Assembly (NCBI RefSeq): GCF_001866005.1
Contig: NZ_MLQR01000001.1
Location: 344,277 to 408,276, forward strand
Length of the DNA stretch: 64,000 nucleotides
Source: Anaerobacillus alkalilacustris
Lineage (GTDB): Bacteria; Bacillota; Bacilli; Bacillales; Anaerobacillaceae
Reading direction: 5' to 3'
Below are positions 37,790 through 49,433 of the stretch, piece by piece. Position 1 is the first letter of the stretch. Every line of letters starts with the position of its first letter. The notes below the pieces were generated by a model. That model made no database searches. It was not told the DNA's origin and saw only the letters and a program-made list of their open reading frames with translations. The position numbers and the translations under genes were made by a program.

Positions 37790-38857
37790 TTATATATTCG
37801 ATTTTTCCTCTTTCATTTGCTTACTACGTAATTGTCCGCAAGCTGCATCAATATCTGTCCCATGTTCTTGGCGAATACTACAAATAATGCCTTTCTTTCT
37901 CAATGTCTCGTAGAAGCCTATGACATCTTTCTGTTCACTTCTTTGGTATTGATCGTGTTCATCGACGGGATTATAAGGGATCAAGTTAACCGCTGCACCT
38001 TGCGGAATATCTTTTAGTAGATCGGCAAGTTCAAGTGCGTGTTGTTGTTGATCATTTACACCTTTTAATAATATATATTCAAGCATAATTCTACGGTTTG
38101 TTTTTAAAAAGTATTTAATCGATTCCATTAGTTTTTCAATTGGATATACACGATTAATTTTCATAATCTTTGTACGAAGTTCATCGTTTGGTGCATGTAA
38201 TGAAATGGCTAAATTAACGTGTAACTTACGATCAGTGAATTCGTAAATCTTTCCAACAATACCACTCGTCGATACGGTAATTTTTCTCGAACCGATCGCA
38301 AGTCCTTTTTGATCAATAACAACTTGTAAAAAGTTTACCATGTTTTCATAATTATCAAATGGTTCTCCAATACCCATAACGACAATGTGACTTACCTTTT
38401 CACCTTGTCCTATTTGATCGAGATGAAATTGAATTTTCATGATTTGTTCAACTATTTCAGCACTAATTAAGTCTCGTTTTTTTGTTAGTAAGCCACTGGC
38501 ACAAAAGCTACAGCCAATGTTACAGCCTACTTGCGTTGTTACACAAACAGATAAACCGTAAGGATGTCTCATTAAAACCGTTTCAATGAGATGACCATCT
38601 TCTAACTTAAATAAAAACTTAATGGTTCCATCTGATGCTTCTTGCTTTATATGTTCAGTTAACGTTTCTATTACAAAATTATCCTGTAATAATTGAATAC
38701 AATCTTTATTTACATCAACCATTTCTGTAAAATTCTTTACGCGATTTCTATATAGCCACTCCCAAACTTTTTCTGCGCGGCCTTTTTTATGTCCATACTC
38801 TAGTAACCAGGCACTTAATTGCTCAAATGTTAATCCATAGATGGATTTATTAGTCAT
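37790..38857 (-). CDS. RlmN-like 23S rRNA/tRNA adenine C2-methyltransferase
   Basis: A 355-residue radical SAM methyltransferase of the RlmN/Cfr family. The cluster motif CNIGCSFC (Cys112, 116, 119), Glu92 in HLIETVLM and the resolving Cys340 in DIDAACGQL are in place, so a dual-thioether RlmN mechanism for A2503 is plausible. The C-terminal half, with [19 protein letters not shown] and VNLIPYNPV, differs from the canonical Bacillus RlmN I remember. With its isolated position away from prpC/prkC-type genes, this suggests a second, divergent copy. Cfr-type C8 methylation cannot be excluded but is less likely. Confidence 0.85.
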   Translation of the reverse strand: MTNKSIYGLTFEQLSAWLLEYGHKKGRAEKVWEWLYRNRVKNFTEMVDVNKDCIQLLQDNFVIETLTEHIKQEASDGTIKFLFKLEDGHLIETVLMRHPYGLSVCVTTQVGCNIGCSFCASGLLTKKRDLISAEIVEQIMKIQFHLDQIGQGEKVSHIVVMGIGEPFDNYENMVNFLQVVIDQKGLAIGSRKITVSTSGIVGKIYEFTDRKLHVNLAISLHAPNDELRTKIMKINRVYPIEKLMESIKYFLKTNRRIMLEYILLKGVNDQQQHALELADLLKDIPQGAAVNLIPYNPVDEHDQYQRSEQKDVIGFYETLRKKGIICSIRQEHGTDIDAACGQLRSKQMKEEKSNI

Positions 38858-38939
38858 CTTTTACCCTCTTTTCAAACATATAGTTCAACCTACATTTTAC
38901 TTAAAAGAGAACAAACTAGCAAACAAGACGTCACTGGTG

Positions 38940-39050
38940 GATTTTTGCAACAACTTTATCCCACTCTTAAAGGGCAGTAAGATCCCAACCTCAAAACGTA
39001 AGAAAATCAAAAAGTTTAGGTGGGGGATCAGGTCCCCCACTGATTGAAGT
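38940..39050. repeat. Solitary IS200/IS605-end-like or omega-RNA-like element
   Basis: AAAGGGCAGTAAGATCCCAACCTC is followed by AGGTGGGGGATCAGGTCCCCC (an internal GGGGG/CCCCC hairpin) and by CTGA..TCAG with a CTTTTTT run that abuts the end of the Cof gene. This is the kind of sequence I recall at the 3' side of tnpB genes, but no tnpB or transposase flanks it. Shown here as two pieces because the full motif spans more than 60 bases. A solitary element end or guide-RNA remnant is the best reading. Confidence 0.4.
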
Positions 39051-39923
39051 TCAGCTTTTTTGTCCAATTTCTTTCATTAATTCATCTATAGCAAAAGCTA
39101 CACCGTCTTCACTATTTTTTTTCGTAATAAAATGACAGATTTCTTTAATATCTTCCTCGGCATTTCCCATAGCAACAGCTCTTCCAACCCTCTTTAACAT
39201 AGAGACATCATTATAGCTATCGCCAAGCGCCATCACCTCTTCCATCCGAATGCCCTTTTGCTCAGCATAATTCCTTAACGCTAACCCTTTTTGAGCATTT
39301 ATGTCATTAAACTCAATATTTTGGCGGACAGAGGATGTTATCATTAGTTCTGGTTCCTTAACGAGTTGTCGTGAAACCGTAGCTAACTCGACAGGATCAT
39401 TAGAATAAGCTTCTATTTTATAAAATTCCAAATCGTTTATTGGATGATGATCTTCTATCGTCTTCACCTTTTCAATCGTAAGGTGTTGTTCGGTCATCGT
39501 TTGAGCTTCTTTAGTATCAAGATTAGGCTTTACGGTTGTCATTAAGTCAAACATTAATTGAGCCAAACGTTCACGGCTATTTGTATAACTTCCATGATCC
39601 GTATACATGTTGAAAATAACATTCTCTCTTTGACATACATTTATTATTTTTTGGGATAACTCGTCCCGAAGAGCTATACTGGATTGTTTTGTACCGTTTT
39701 CAGAGCGAATTTCTGCGCCATTTAAACAAATAATTGAGCAGGAAATCCCAGCAGCTTGCATAAGCTTACTAGCCGACAGATAGGAACGTCCTGTGACAAC
39801 AACAAATTGCATCCCTTTATCAATTGCACTCAAAATTGCACGTATATTTGCTTCACTTACAACACCACGATCATTTAATAACGTTCCATCTAAGTCCGTT
39901 GCTATTAATCTCACACTTTTCAC
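39051..39923 (-). CDS. Cof-type HAD-IIB family phosphatase
   Basis: A 290-residue haloacid dehalogenase-like phosphatase. Motif I is IATDLDGTLLND, motif II VVTGRS, motif III is the Lys within the region near NAQKGLALRNYA, and motif IV GDSYNDVSMLKRVGRAVAMGNA. A type IIB cap domain lies between about residues 85 and 190. These enzymes hydrolyse sugar phosphates or FMN. The gene stands alone between an IS-end-like element and the glucosidase terminator. Confidence 0.88.
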   Translation of the reverse strand: MKSVRLIATDLDGTLLNDRGVVSEANIRAILSAIDKGMQFVVVTGRSYLSASKLMQAAGISCSIICLNGAEIRSENGTKQSSIALRDELSQKIINVCQRENVIFNMYTDHGSYTNSRERLAQLMFDLMTTVKPNLDTKEAQTMTEQHLTIEKVKTIEDHHPINDLEFYKIEAYSNDPVELATVSRQLVKEPELMITSSVRQNIEFNDINAQKGLALRNYAEQKGIRMEEVMALGDSYNDVSMLKRVGRAVAMGNAEEDIKEICHFITKKNSEDGVAFAIDELMKEIGQKS

Positions 39924-39947
39924 CCTATTCTTTTTTCATTGTAAAAA

Positions 39948-39975
39948 TAGTGTGCCTCAATACTGAAGCACACTA
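39948..39975 (-). terminator. Terminator of the beta-glucosidase genes
   Basis: Stem TAGTGTGC (39948-39955) / GCACACTA (39968-39975) with a 12-base loop; the minus strand continues TTTTTAC. Confidence 0.75.
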
Positions 39976-40063
39976 CTTGTTTTATTTTCTACTCTATCAA
40001 TATAACGTTCTTTTGAAAGAAGTCTCCTTCTCAAGCGTAGTTAAGTGGTGAGTAGTTCACGAG

Positions 40064-41494
<1,431 letters not shown>

Positions 41495-41646
41495 TCACCT
41501 GTATTTATTCTCTTCTATAAAACTAAGAAACTAATTACTGGTAGATTTTCGTATTTTCCAAATATATAACCTTCAACTTTTATAAAAAGCGCCTTACATG
41601 CATAGGTCTCTCAAATAAGACACTTAGTACTTTGTTTATCTGTTAA

Positions 41647-43089
<1,443 letters not shown>

Positions 43090-43156
43090 CTACTTTTGTA
43101 TAGAAACTACGTTTTAATATGTCCATAAAAGATAGTAATTTATTAAGTTCTGTTTG

Positions 43157-43171
43157 GTTACGTTTTCAATA
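43157..43171 (-). promoter_or_regulatory. Catabolite-responsive element (cre)
   Basis: On the minus strand TTGAAAACGTAACCA matches WTGNAANCGNWNNCW at every fixed position. It lies 80 bases upstream of the first beta-glucosidase, a position suited to CcpA repression. Confidence 0.7.
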
Positions 43172-43229
43172 ACTGACTATAGTATAATAGTACAGAACTA
43201 GCATTCACATTTAAATACTTTGCAAGTAC

Positions 43230-43248
43230 ATTAGAATACCATTCTAAT
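43230..43248. promoter_or_regulatory. MurR/RpiR-type operator 1
   Basis: Perfect palindrome ATTAGAAT-ACC-ATTCTAAT between the divergent regulator and glucosidase genes. It shares the GAA(W)T-RCC-ATTC core and three-base centre with operator 2. Confidence 0.6.
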
Positions 43249-43271
43249 TTTTATAGTTATTTTAGATTAAA

Positions 43272-43292
43272 TTTTGAAATGCCATTTCAAAA
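43272..43292. promoter_or_regulatory. MurR/RpiR-type operator 2
   Basis: Perfect palindrome TTTTGAAAT-GCC-ATTTCAAAA, 25 bases before the regulator start codon. The GAAAT-N3-ATTTC form is typical of RpiR-family sites; here it should mediate autoregulation. Confidence 0.6.
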
Positions 43293-43317
43293 ATGAAGGT
43301 AAAGGAGTACTTTTTTT

Positions 43318-44196
43318 ATGATTATTTCAAATAAACTTGAATCGGTGGACTCTTTTTCTAAATCAGAAGAAATCCTAGCTAAATATATACTTAACGAAAA
43401 GGAAAATATAGAGAAACTTTCAACTAAGGATTTAGCAGAAGCTACATACACTTCACCTTCAACAGCAGTTCGTTTATCAAAAAAGTTAGGTTTTAGTGGG
43501 TGGAATGAATTCAAAGAAAAATATATTGAGGAACTTACTTACTTAAACCAACACTTTTCTAACATTGATCCGAATTTCCCTTTTGAAGCAAACGATACGT
43601 TGATGAATATTGCTTCAAAAATTGCCCATCTTGCAACAGAAACTATTGAGGATACTCTTTCCCTAATAAAACACGATGAACTAAAAAAAGCGGTTGATTT
43701 ATTAAATAAAGCTCAAACTATTAACGTTTACGGTATTAGTAACTCTCTTCTTATGGCTTATGATTTCAAGCATAAGATGCTTCGGATTAGTCGACATGTT
43801 GAAATTATGAGCTTACAAGACGAGCAAATATTTGTTGCTTCAAATTCCTCTCCAAATCACTGTGCAATATTAATTTCATATTCAGGAGAATCTGATGAAG
43901 TTTTGAAAATCGCTGAAATACTAAGGGATAAAAAGACACCCATAATTGCTTTATCAAGTATTGGCGAAAACACATTAAAGAACTATTCAGATTGTACTCT
44001 TTCTATATCAACACGTGAGAAACTTTACTCTAAAATTGCCTCCTACTCAACGAATAACTCTATTCACCTTATCTTGGATATTTTGTATTCGTGTTTGTTT
44101 AAATTAAACTACCAGCACAATTTAGAATACAAAACAAATGTATCTAAAAGATTTGATCATAGAGTTTCAAGTAGTGTTTTAATCCAGGAGAAATAA
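43318..44196 (+). CDS. MurR/RpiR family transcriptional regulator
   Basis: A 292-residue regulator with an N-terminal RpiR helix-turn-helix (AEATYTSPSTAVRLSKKLGF, about residues 42-61) and a C-terminal SIS sugar-phosphate-binding domain (about 125-260, with INVYGISNS and AILISYSGESDEV). It is expected to sense a phosphorylated sugar, probably the glucosidase substrate or product, and control the divergent GH1 genes. AAAGGAG is nine bases upstream of the ATG. Confidence 0.9.
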   Translation: MIISNKLESVDSFSKSEEILAKYILNEKENIEKLSTKDLAEATYTSPSTAVRLSKKLGFSGWNEFKEKYIEELTYLNQHFSNIDPNFPFEANDTLMNIASKIAHLATETIEDTLSLIKHDELKKAVDLLNKAQTINVYGISNSLLMAYDFKHKMLRISRHVEIMSLQDEQIFVASNSSPNHCAILISYSGESDEVLKIAEILRDKKTPIIALSSIGENTLKNYSDCTLSISTREKLYSKIASYSTNNSIHLILDILYSCLFKLNYQHNLEYKTNVSKRFDHRVSSSVLIQEK

Positions 44197-44271
44197 CACG
44201 TAAAAACTAAAATCCGAAACATACTCCTATTTAAAAATGTTATAACCGTTGAGAATTGTTTTGCCTATAAA

Positions 44272-44500
44272 CAAGAAAAGCGCAAGGCGCCCGCGTATCG
44301 GCGACAAACACTGGAAGACCTGCTCGTAGCGGTCGGGTTTTTGACCGAAATCTATGTGCTTCTGCGTCTGACAGCAATGCTTCGAAGTAGGCTTCCTCGA
44401 AGCAAAGTAGCATGAAGCATCATCAAAGAAGCAATCCAGGAAGTCAGTGAATTCAGAAACTTGTCTGAAGTGATCGAGCCGAGGGCGCCTGGAGCTAGAC
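44272..44500. repeat. Intergenic repeat, copy 2 (divergent)
   Basis: The segment starts AAGAAAAGCGCAAGGCGCC and ends GAGGGCGCCTGGAGCTAGAC. It shares words such as AGCAAAGTAGCATG and AATCCAGGAAGTCAGTGAA with the copy at 8611-8803. It is GC-richer than its surroundings and lacks a coding frame with ribosome site. Confidence 0.65.
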
Positions 44501-44501
44501 C

Positions 44502-44534
44502 GTTTCCAAGTTAGAAATTTATAAATTCTGATTA
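44502..44534. repeat. 33-base direct repeat, copy A
   Basis: Identical to 45471-45503, beginning GTTTCCAAGTTAG and ending AATTCTGATTA. Each copy directly follows one of the intergenic repeats. Confidence 0.85.
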
Positions 44535-44824
44535 CATAAAAAAATACGGAGATAACAAGTATCCAGAAGACTGGAATAATTTGTGCAAACTACTCAGAAG
44601 AATTACTAGGAAGAAATTTTCATAAGTTATTTGAACTGTTTCATGCATGTATTAAGTATGTGTTTATAAATTCCCTGAAATTATTTCCCAATCAGAACTA
44701 TATTGCTGTTAATATTTATCATACTTGTAATGCAGTAGTTACTATACGAACAAACAGTTAAGTGTTTGTTGCGTGAAGGTTGTAGAAAATTTACAAAATA
44801 ATAAAGGTTAATAATCAACCAGAA
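44535..44824. other. Intergenic stretch without recognised features
   Basis: About 290 AT-rich bases between the direct repeat and the small ORF at 44825. I see no strong hairpin, RNA gene or regulatory match. Confidence 0.4.
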
Positions 44825-45022
44825 ATGTTTCACTTAGCTAAAAGTATTCTTCGAATTGTTGCGGCAGAGTTAGATTATCCTGATGATTTACTTGTATGGT
44901 ATGAGATTAGTGAAATGATAGATAGGCTTCAATATGATAATGTACCTCTAGGGTTTAATGAAAAGGATGTTATATCAAAAATAAAAAACGCGGCAATTTC
45001 TTTTTTGAGGTTAGATGTTTAG
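44825..45022 (+). CDS. Hypothetical protein, 65 residues
   Basis: A small mixed-charge helical protein starting MFHLAKSILRIVAAELDYPD. I do not recognise it. An AAAGG at 44805-44809 is too far from the ATG to be a good ribosome site, so the start or the gene itself is uncertain. It is bracketed by two intergenic repeats and their 33-base tails, which suggests that this segment was carried or duplicated as a unit. Confidence 0.4.
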   Translation: MFHLAKSILRIVAAELDYPDDLLVWYEISEMIDRLQYDNVPLGFNEKDVISKIKNAAISFLRLDV

Positions 45023-45133
45023 TGTTTTAAACAACTGGCAATGAGGGTAGGTTTCTACCTTGGGGACAAAGTTCGCTTTCTTGCGGACACAGAAGCCCTT
45101 ATTTTGCTGATTTTGACCATATTCTTGTTTAAA

Positions 45134-45210
45134 AGGACACCAGGTTCCTTATTTCATAAAAATCTACTAAAAAAGAAGTAAAAATAGCCAAATAGCGAAC
45201 CTGGTGTCCT
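45134..45210. repeat. Long inverted repeat (14-base perfect arms)
   Basis: AGGACACCAGGTTC (45134-45147) and GAACCTGGTGTCCT (45197-45210) are perfect complements separated by 49 AT-rich bases. Similar GGACAAGG...CCTTTGTCC strings occur at 56783-56818, suggesting a second family of short structured repeats. Confidence 0.65.
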
Positions 45211-45276
45211 CTTAATTTGATAAAACACTGGTTTGTTCACAAATAACGGCTCTCTTGTCCGATATAAATATATTAA

Positions 45277-45470
45277 GAAAAGCGCAAGCGCCTTGGTCAC
45301 GAGCAGCTGCTCCTGTGCCACTTCGTTTGATCAAGAGCAATTGTTTTCCATGCGACGAGTAATCGCAGAAGCAAAGCTGCATGAAGCTAATCGACGAAGG
45401 ATCTCAAGCAGTAATTGAAGTCCGTTGCTTGACTGAAGTGACTGAGCTCGTAGGCTGCTTGCGCTAGACA
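45277..45470. repeat. Intergenic repeat, copy 3
   Basis: Starts AAAAGCGCAAGCGCCTTGG and continues with TCACGAGCAGCTGCTC, the same end as copy 1 (inverted relative to it). The interior shares CAAGAGCAATTGTTTTCC and GCGACGAGTAATCGCAG with copy 1. It ends GCTTGCGCTAGAC. Confidence 0.75.
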
Positions 45471-45503
45471 GTTTCCAAGTTAGAAATTTATAAATTCTGA
45501 TTA
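45471..45503. repeat. 33-base direct repeat, copy B
   Basis: Identical to 44502-44534. It directly follows repeat copy 3. Confidence 0.85.
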
Positions 45504-45510
45504 TGACAAA

Positions 45511-45548
45511 AATCCTCGGCATCACTTAGATAAGTTTTGCCGGGGATT
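45511..45548 (-). terminator. Terminator of the beta-fructosidase operon
   Basis: Stem AATCCTCGGC (45511-45520) / GCCGGGGATT (45539-45548) with one G-U pair; on the minus strand followed by TTTTTGT. Confidence 0.75.
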
Positions 45549-45644
45549 AACTTTTTATTCTTCAACTAATAGTCCGATTTTTTATACTTCTTAATTTTTT
45601 AACCGTCGACAAAGCTGTCATTGCTCCTTCAAGCCGCAGAGCGA

Positions 45645-47072
45645 TTATAGTTTATTCTCCATTGTAGCCTTTAGCTCCCAAACAGAGACCTCTTGAATAT
45701 CTGATTTCTCTCCTTCTATTGAAAGTGTAATGTTATCTCCCTTAAAGTAAAATCTATTAGTCATGACAAGTTTACCACCATCAACAAAAAGTTCGATGCT
45801 TGAACGGTCAATGTAAGCTCTTAACGTAATTTCATTATTTTCTGTTTGATATTGAGCTTGACAAAGGTCTTGTTCCCCTTGTTGCATCCCTCTTCGATCA
45901 GTAATAATTTGTTTTTCGTTTGCATCATAGCCAACAACAATAGATTCACCTATTTCAGATGAGAGTATAAATCCTAATTTACTTGAACTGTCTAACGTTA
46001 CTACCATCTCTATTTCCAAACAGAGATCGGCTACTTTTATTTCTTTTTCGTAAGTAGATACAAGTTGATTGGTTCTTAAGTTTTTCATTTCTTCAACAGG
46101 CTTCATGATCAGCTTTTCATTTTCTACTGATAGTTCGCGTGGGATTGTTAATGCACCTGCCCAACCATCTGTTTGTTCCGGCATATCTTTTTTCCACATA
46201 TTCATCCAACTAATGAGAATTCGTCTATTTTGATCATCTTGAAACGTTTGTGGCGCGTAAAAATCAATTCCATAATCAATCTCACCACTATTCTTTGCCT
46301 CAAACTTCCCTGTTTCTTGATCCATTTTTCCAATCATGTATCTTGTCTTAGACCCTTCCATGTTCATTGGAGAAAAGATTAATACATCGATGTCGTCAGA
46401 TAGGGAGAAAAAGTCCGGACACTCCCACATATCTCCTTGTGTGCCATCACTCTCGACCATTACTCCAGTGTACTCCCAGTCCTTCAAATCCTTTGATCGA
46501 TAGAGTACTGCTTTTCCAATTCCGTCTTTACTAGAACCAACGACCATGTTCCAAATATCATTTTGCATCCATACTTTCGGATCACGAAAGTCAGGTGATC
46601 CATCAGCTGGCGGAACTGAAATCACAGGATTTTCAGTTAATTTTTCAAAATGAATTCCGTCTGTTGATTTTGCAACACATTGAACTTCTTTTGGATCTCG
46701 CTGTTCATTATGACCAGTGTAAATTAAATACATTTCATCACCTGAAACGACCGCACTCCCTGAAAAACACCCACCTGCTTCATAGTCATATTCAGGAGCA
46801 AGAGCTACAGGTAAATGCTCCCAATGAATTAAATCTTTACTTTTTGCATGGCCCCAGTGCATTGGTCCCCATTCAGATGCATATGGATAGTGTTGATAAA
46901 ATGCATGGTACTCCCCTTTATAGAACACAAGTCCATTAGGATCGTTTAGCCAACCAGCTGGCGGTGCAATATGATACCCTAACCAGAACTTTGATTGCTT
47001 CACTTTTTGAGCATTTTTTTGTAACTCTTCATTTGCCTTTTCAATTGTGTAGTTCGTTGATTTCGTTTTCAA
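45645..47072 (-). CDS. GH32 beta-fructosidase (sucrose-6-phosphate hydrolase-like), copy 1
   Basis: A 475-residue family 32 glycoside hydrolase. The nucleophile Asp44 is in GWLNDPNGLVF, the transition-state stabiliser in PDFRDPKVW and the acid/base Glu in MWECPDFF; the five-bladed propeller is followed by a C-terminal beta-sandwich. No signal peptide is present, so it acts in the cytoplasm on imported sucrose, fructo-oligosaccharides or their phosphates. It is the last gene of the ABC transporter operon, in which no PTS is found, so unphosphorylated substrates are more likely. Confidence 0.9.
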   Translation of the reverse strand: MKTKSTNYTIEKANEELQKNAQKVKQSKFWLGYHIAPPAGWLNDPNGLVFYKGEYHAFYQHYPYASEWGPMHWGHAKSKDLIHWEHLPVALAPEYDYEAGGCFSGSAVVSGDEMYLIYTGHNEQRDPKEVQCVAKSTDGIHFEKLTENPVISVPPADGSPDFRDPKVWMQNDIWNMVVGSSKDGIGKAVLYRSKDLKDWEYTGVMVESDGTQGDMWECPDFFSLSDDIDVLIFSPMNMEGSKTRYMIGKMDQETGKFEAKNSGEIDYGIDFYAPQTFQDDQNRRILISWMNMWKKDMPEQTDGWAGALTIPRELSVENEKLIMKPVEEMKNLRTNQLVSTYEKEIKVADLCLEIEMVVTLDSSSKLGFILSSEIGESIVVGYDANEKQIITDRRGMQQGEQDLCQAQYQTENNEITLRAYIDRSSIELFVDGGKLVMTNRFYFKGDNITLSIEGEKSDIQEVSVWELKATMENKL

Positions 47073-47133
47073 AAGAAAAACCTCCTACCTATTTTACTGC
47101 TCCATCAATTTCCTATGTTCATAACCATCTAAA

Positions 47134-48588
47134 TCATCCAGAACGAAATTCCCCATAAATAATTTGTTTCAATTCCACCTGTTCTCTTCCATAAATAGAA
47201 ATATTTTTCCCTTTATCCTGATCATACGAAGTAAAGCTCACTACCTTTTCTCCAGAGTTAATAAATAACTCAATGGAATGAAGATCCATGAGGAATTCTA
47301 ACGTCATGTCTTCTTTTTCATTGCTGAAATCACTAATGTTGATGCGGTCCTTACTACCATAATCAGATGAAAATGATATTCTATTGTTCTCTACATCTAT
47401 TTCTATACAAGTAGACTTCGCTTCATTTTTATTAAGTTCAACACTAAAGCGTTTCGTATTGGAAGTAGGTACACTAATATGCAAATACCCAACATCCTTA
47501 TTTTTAATTTCGAATGTTTCTTCTACCCCTAATTGAACTCTTTCTTCTTTAATCGAAGGCTTGAAATACTTCTCTTTATCAATGAAAGGCTGTTGGATTA
47601 GTTTTTCACCTTCTATACTTAATTGCCTTGGCAATGACATCATTCCATTAAATCCATATTCCTTTGGCGGTGTTGTTTGATGCCACCGGTGCATCCACCC
47701 TATCAACAACCTTTCTCCGTTTTTTCCTTCGGTTGACTGAGGAGCATAAAATGTATATCCGTAATCAAGAAGTCCTCGATTTTCAGCATGAAAGATTCCT
47801 TTTTCATAATCCATTTCCCCGATCACATAGATCGTATTTTGGATCACTTCTTCTTTATATTCAGGATCACAAGGCATGACAGAAAAGATTAACACATCTT
47901 TATCATCGATACGAAATAAATCTGGGCACTCTAAAAGGGTATTTTCTTCTAAGTGTGTTTGGTAAATAGAAGAATGAAAGGTCCAATCTAGTAGATTGTT
48001 TGACTTGAACATGATAATTTCGCCACGTCTCTGTTCGTTTCTTACCGCCAACACACAATAATAAACACCGTTTACTTCAATCACTTTGGGATCTCTAAAA
48101 TCACAAATCATATATCCTTCAGGTAATTCTTTATCACCAATAACAGGGTTATTTAGATACTTTTCAAATTCAATTCCATCTTCAGAGAACGCAACACATT
48201 GCTGTTCAATAATTTGTGTTTCATCGCGATCAAAACCCAGATTAGGGTCAATGTGACCAGTATACATTAAGTATAACTTTCCGTCCTTTTCAATAGCACT
48301 TCCAGAAAAGCAGCCATTAGCATCATATATTTTATCATTTGCCATTGCGACAGGCTGATAATTCCAATGAATAAAATTATTCGTTGTGGCATGACCCCAG
48401 TGCATGTCGTTCCAAACAACATCATAAGGATAATACTGATAAAACAGATGATATTCCCCTTGATAAAAAGTAAATCCATTCGGATCATTCATCCAACCAA
48501 CTTCAGGGGTAAAATGAAAATATGGTCGACTTGTAACCTTTTCTTTATTCTTTTTAATAAATTCATTTGCTTTTTCTAATTTATTCAT
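47134..48588 (-). CDS. GH32 beta-fructosidase, copy 2
   Basis: A 484-residue GH32 enzyme: Asp35 in VGWMNDPNGFTF, ICDFRDPKVIEV and LLECPDLFRI are the three catalytic motifs. It is cytoplasmic, with no signal sequence. It lies 11 bases after the second permease and 61 bases before copy 1, and is clearly diverged from copy 1, which suggests different chain-length or linkage preference. A role in intracellular breakdown of fructo-oligosaccharides or sucrose is inferred. Confidence 0.9.
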   Translation of the reverse strand: MNKLEKANEFIKKNKEKVTSRPYFHFTPEVGWMNDPNGFTFYQGEYHLFYQYYPYDVVWNDMHWGHATTNNFIHWNYQPVAMANDKIYDANGCFSGSAIEKDGKLYLMYTGHIDPNLGFDRDETQIIEQQCVAFSEDGIEFEKYLNNPVIGDKELPEGYMICDFRDPKVIEVNGVYYCVLAVRNEQRRGEIIMFKSNNLLDWTFHSSIYQTHLEENTLLECPDLFRIDDKDVLIFSVMPCDPEYKEEVIQNTIYVIGEMDYEKGIFHAENRGLLDYGYTFYAPQSTEGKNGERLLIGWMHRWHQTTPPKEYGFNGMMSLPRQLSIEGEKLIQQPFIDKEKYFKPSIKEERVQLGVEETFEIKNKDVGYLHISVPTSNTKRFSVELNKNEAKSTCIEIDVENNRISFSSDYGSKDRINISDFSNEKEDMTLEFLMDLHSIELFINSGEKVVSFTSYDQDKGKNISIYGREQVELKQIIYGEFRSG

Positions 48589-48599
48589 AATACTCCTCT

Positions 48600-49433
48600 C
48601 TATTTGATGCCGCTTCGCATCGAACCATCAACAATGTATTTTTGGAAGATAATAAACAGAACAACAATCGGGATCGTGACAATCGTTAATGCAGCCATAA
48701 TATGACTTGTAAAAATATTATACGTATCGCTAAAGATCGCATTTAAAGCAACTTGAATTGGCATTAATTGTGCATTCGAAAGCGCCATAACCGGCCATAA
48801 GAAATCATTCCAAGAAGCTAAGAATGTTAAAATCCCCACTGTGATGTACATATTTAAACTTGCAGGAACGACGATTCGAAAGAAACATCCAATCTCACCT
48901 AATCCATCCATTTTTCCTGATTCGATCAATTCACCTGGAAATGATAGAAAGTGCTGTCTAAATAAAAATATGTTCATCACGTTAATAAAAAACGGAAGTA
49001 AATAACCTGGAACCGTATTAATCATTCCCATTTCATTCACAACTAAAAATAAAGGAAGAATAGTTGCCTCAATTGGGACAATCATGAGGGCAATAATAAA
49101 AATTAAAATGGCATCTTTAAATGGAAAAATAAATCTTGCAAGAGCATATCCAGCTAATGAGTTAATAGTTAACCCGAATACAACTGTAATAGAAGCATAG
49201 ATTAAACTATTTAACAAATTTCCAAAGATATTGTAGTAGCCTAACAATTCGAAATAGGATTTAAGTGATAAATCAGAAAATCTAGGAATCACTGCAAAGA
49301 TTGTACCTACATCCTTGTAGATGACCTCATCTATTTTAAATGAGGATAGAATCATCCAAACGAGAGGAACAAGGAATTGTAGCGCTAGCATAATGGCCAA
49401 TAGATAAAATAATGTTTTCTTTACGATCTTCAT
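48600..49433 (-). CDS. Carbohydrate ABC transporter permease (MalG-like)
   Basis: A 277-residue inner-membrane permease with six helices. The EAA loop reads ESGKMDGLGEIGCFFRIVVPASLN, split here as ESGKMDGLGEIGC and FFRIVVPAS, and contacts the ATPase. It overlaps the other permease by four bases. No ATP-binding protein is encoded in the operon, so a shared multi-sugar ATPase (MsmX type) encoded elsewhere must drive it. Confidence 0.88.
   Translation of the reverse strand: MKIVKKTLFYLLAIMLALQFLVPLVWMILSSFKIDEVIYKDVGTIFAVIPRFSDLSLKSYFELLGYYNIFGNLLNSLIYASITVVFGLTINSLAGYALARFIFPFKDAILIFIIALMIVPIEATILPLFLVVNEMGMINTVPGYLLPFFINVMNIFLFRQHFLSFPGELIESGKMDGLGEIGCFFRIVVPASLNMYITVGILTFLASWNDFLWPVMALSNAQLMPIQVALNAIFSDTYNIFTSHIMAALTIVTIPIVVLFIIFQKYIVDGSMRSGIK

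Noticed and set aside
46595-46939. 114-codon plus-strand ORF inside the GH32 gene
   Set aside because: Antisense to conserved GH32 motifs, His/Leu/Gln-rich composition typical of shadows, and no ribosome site.
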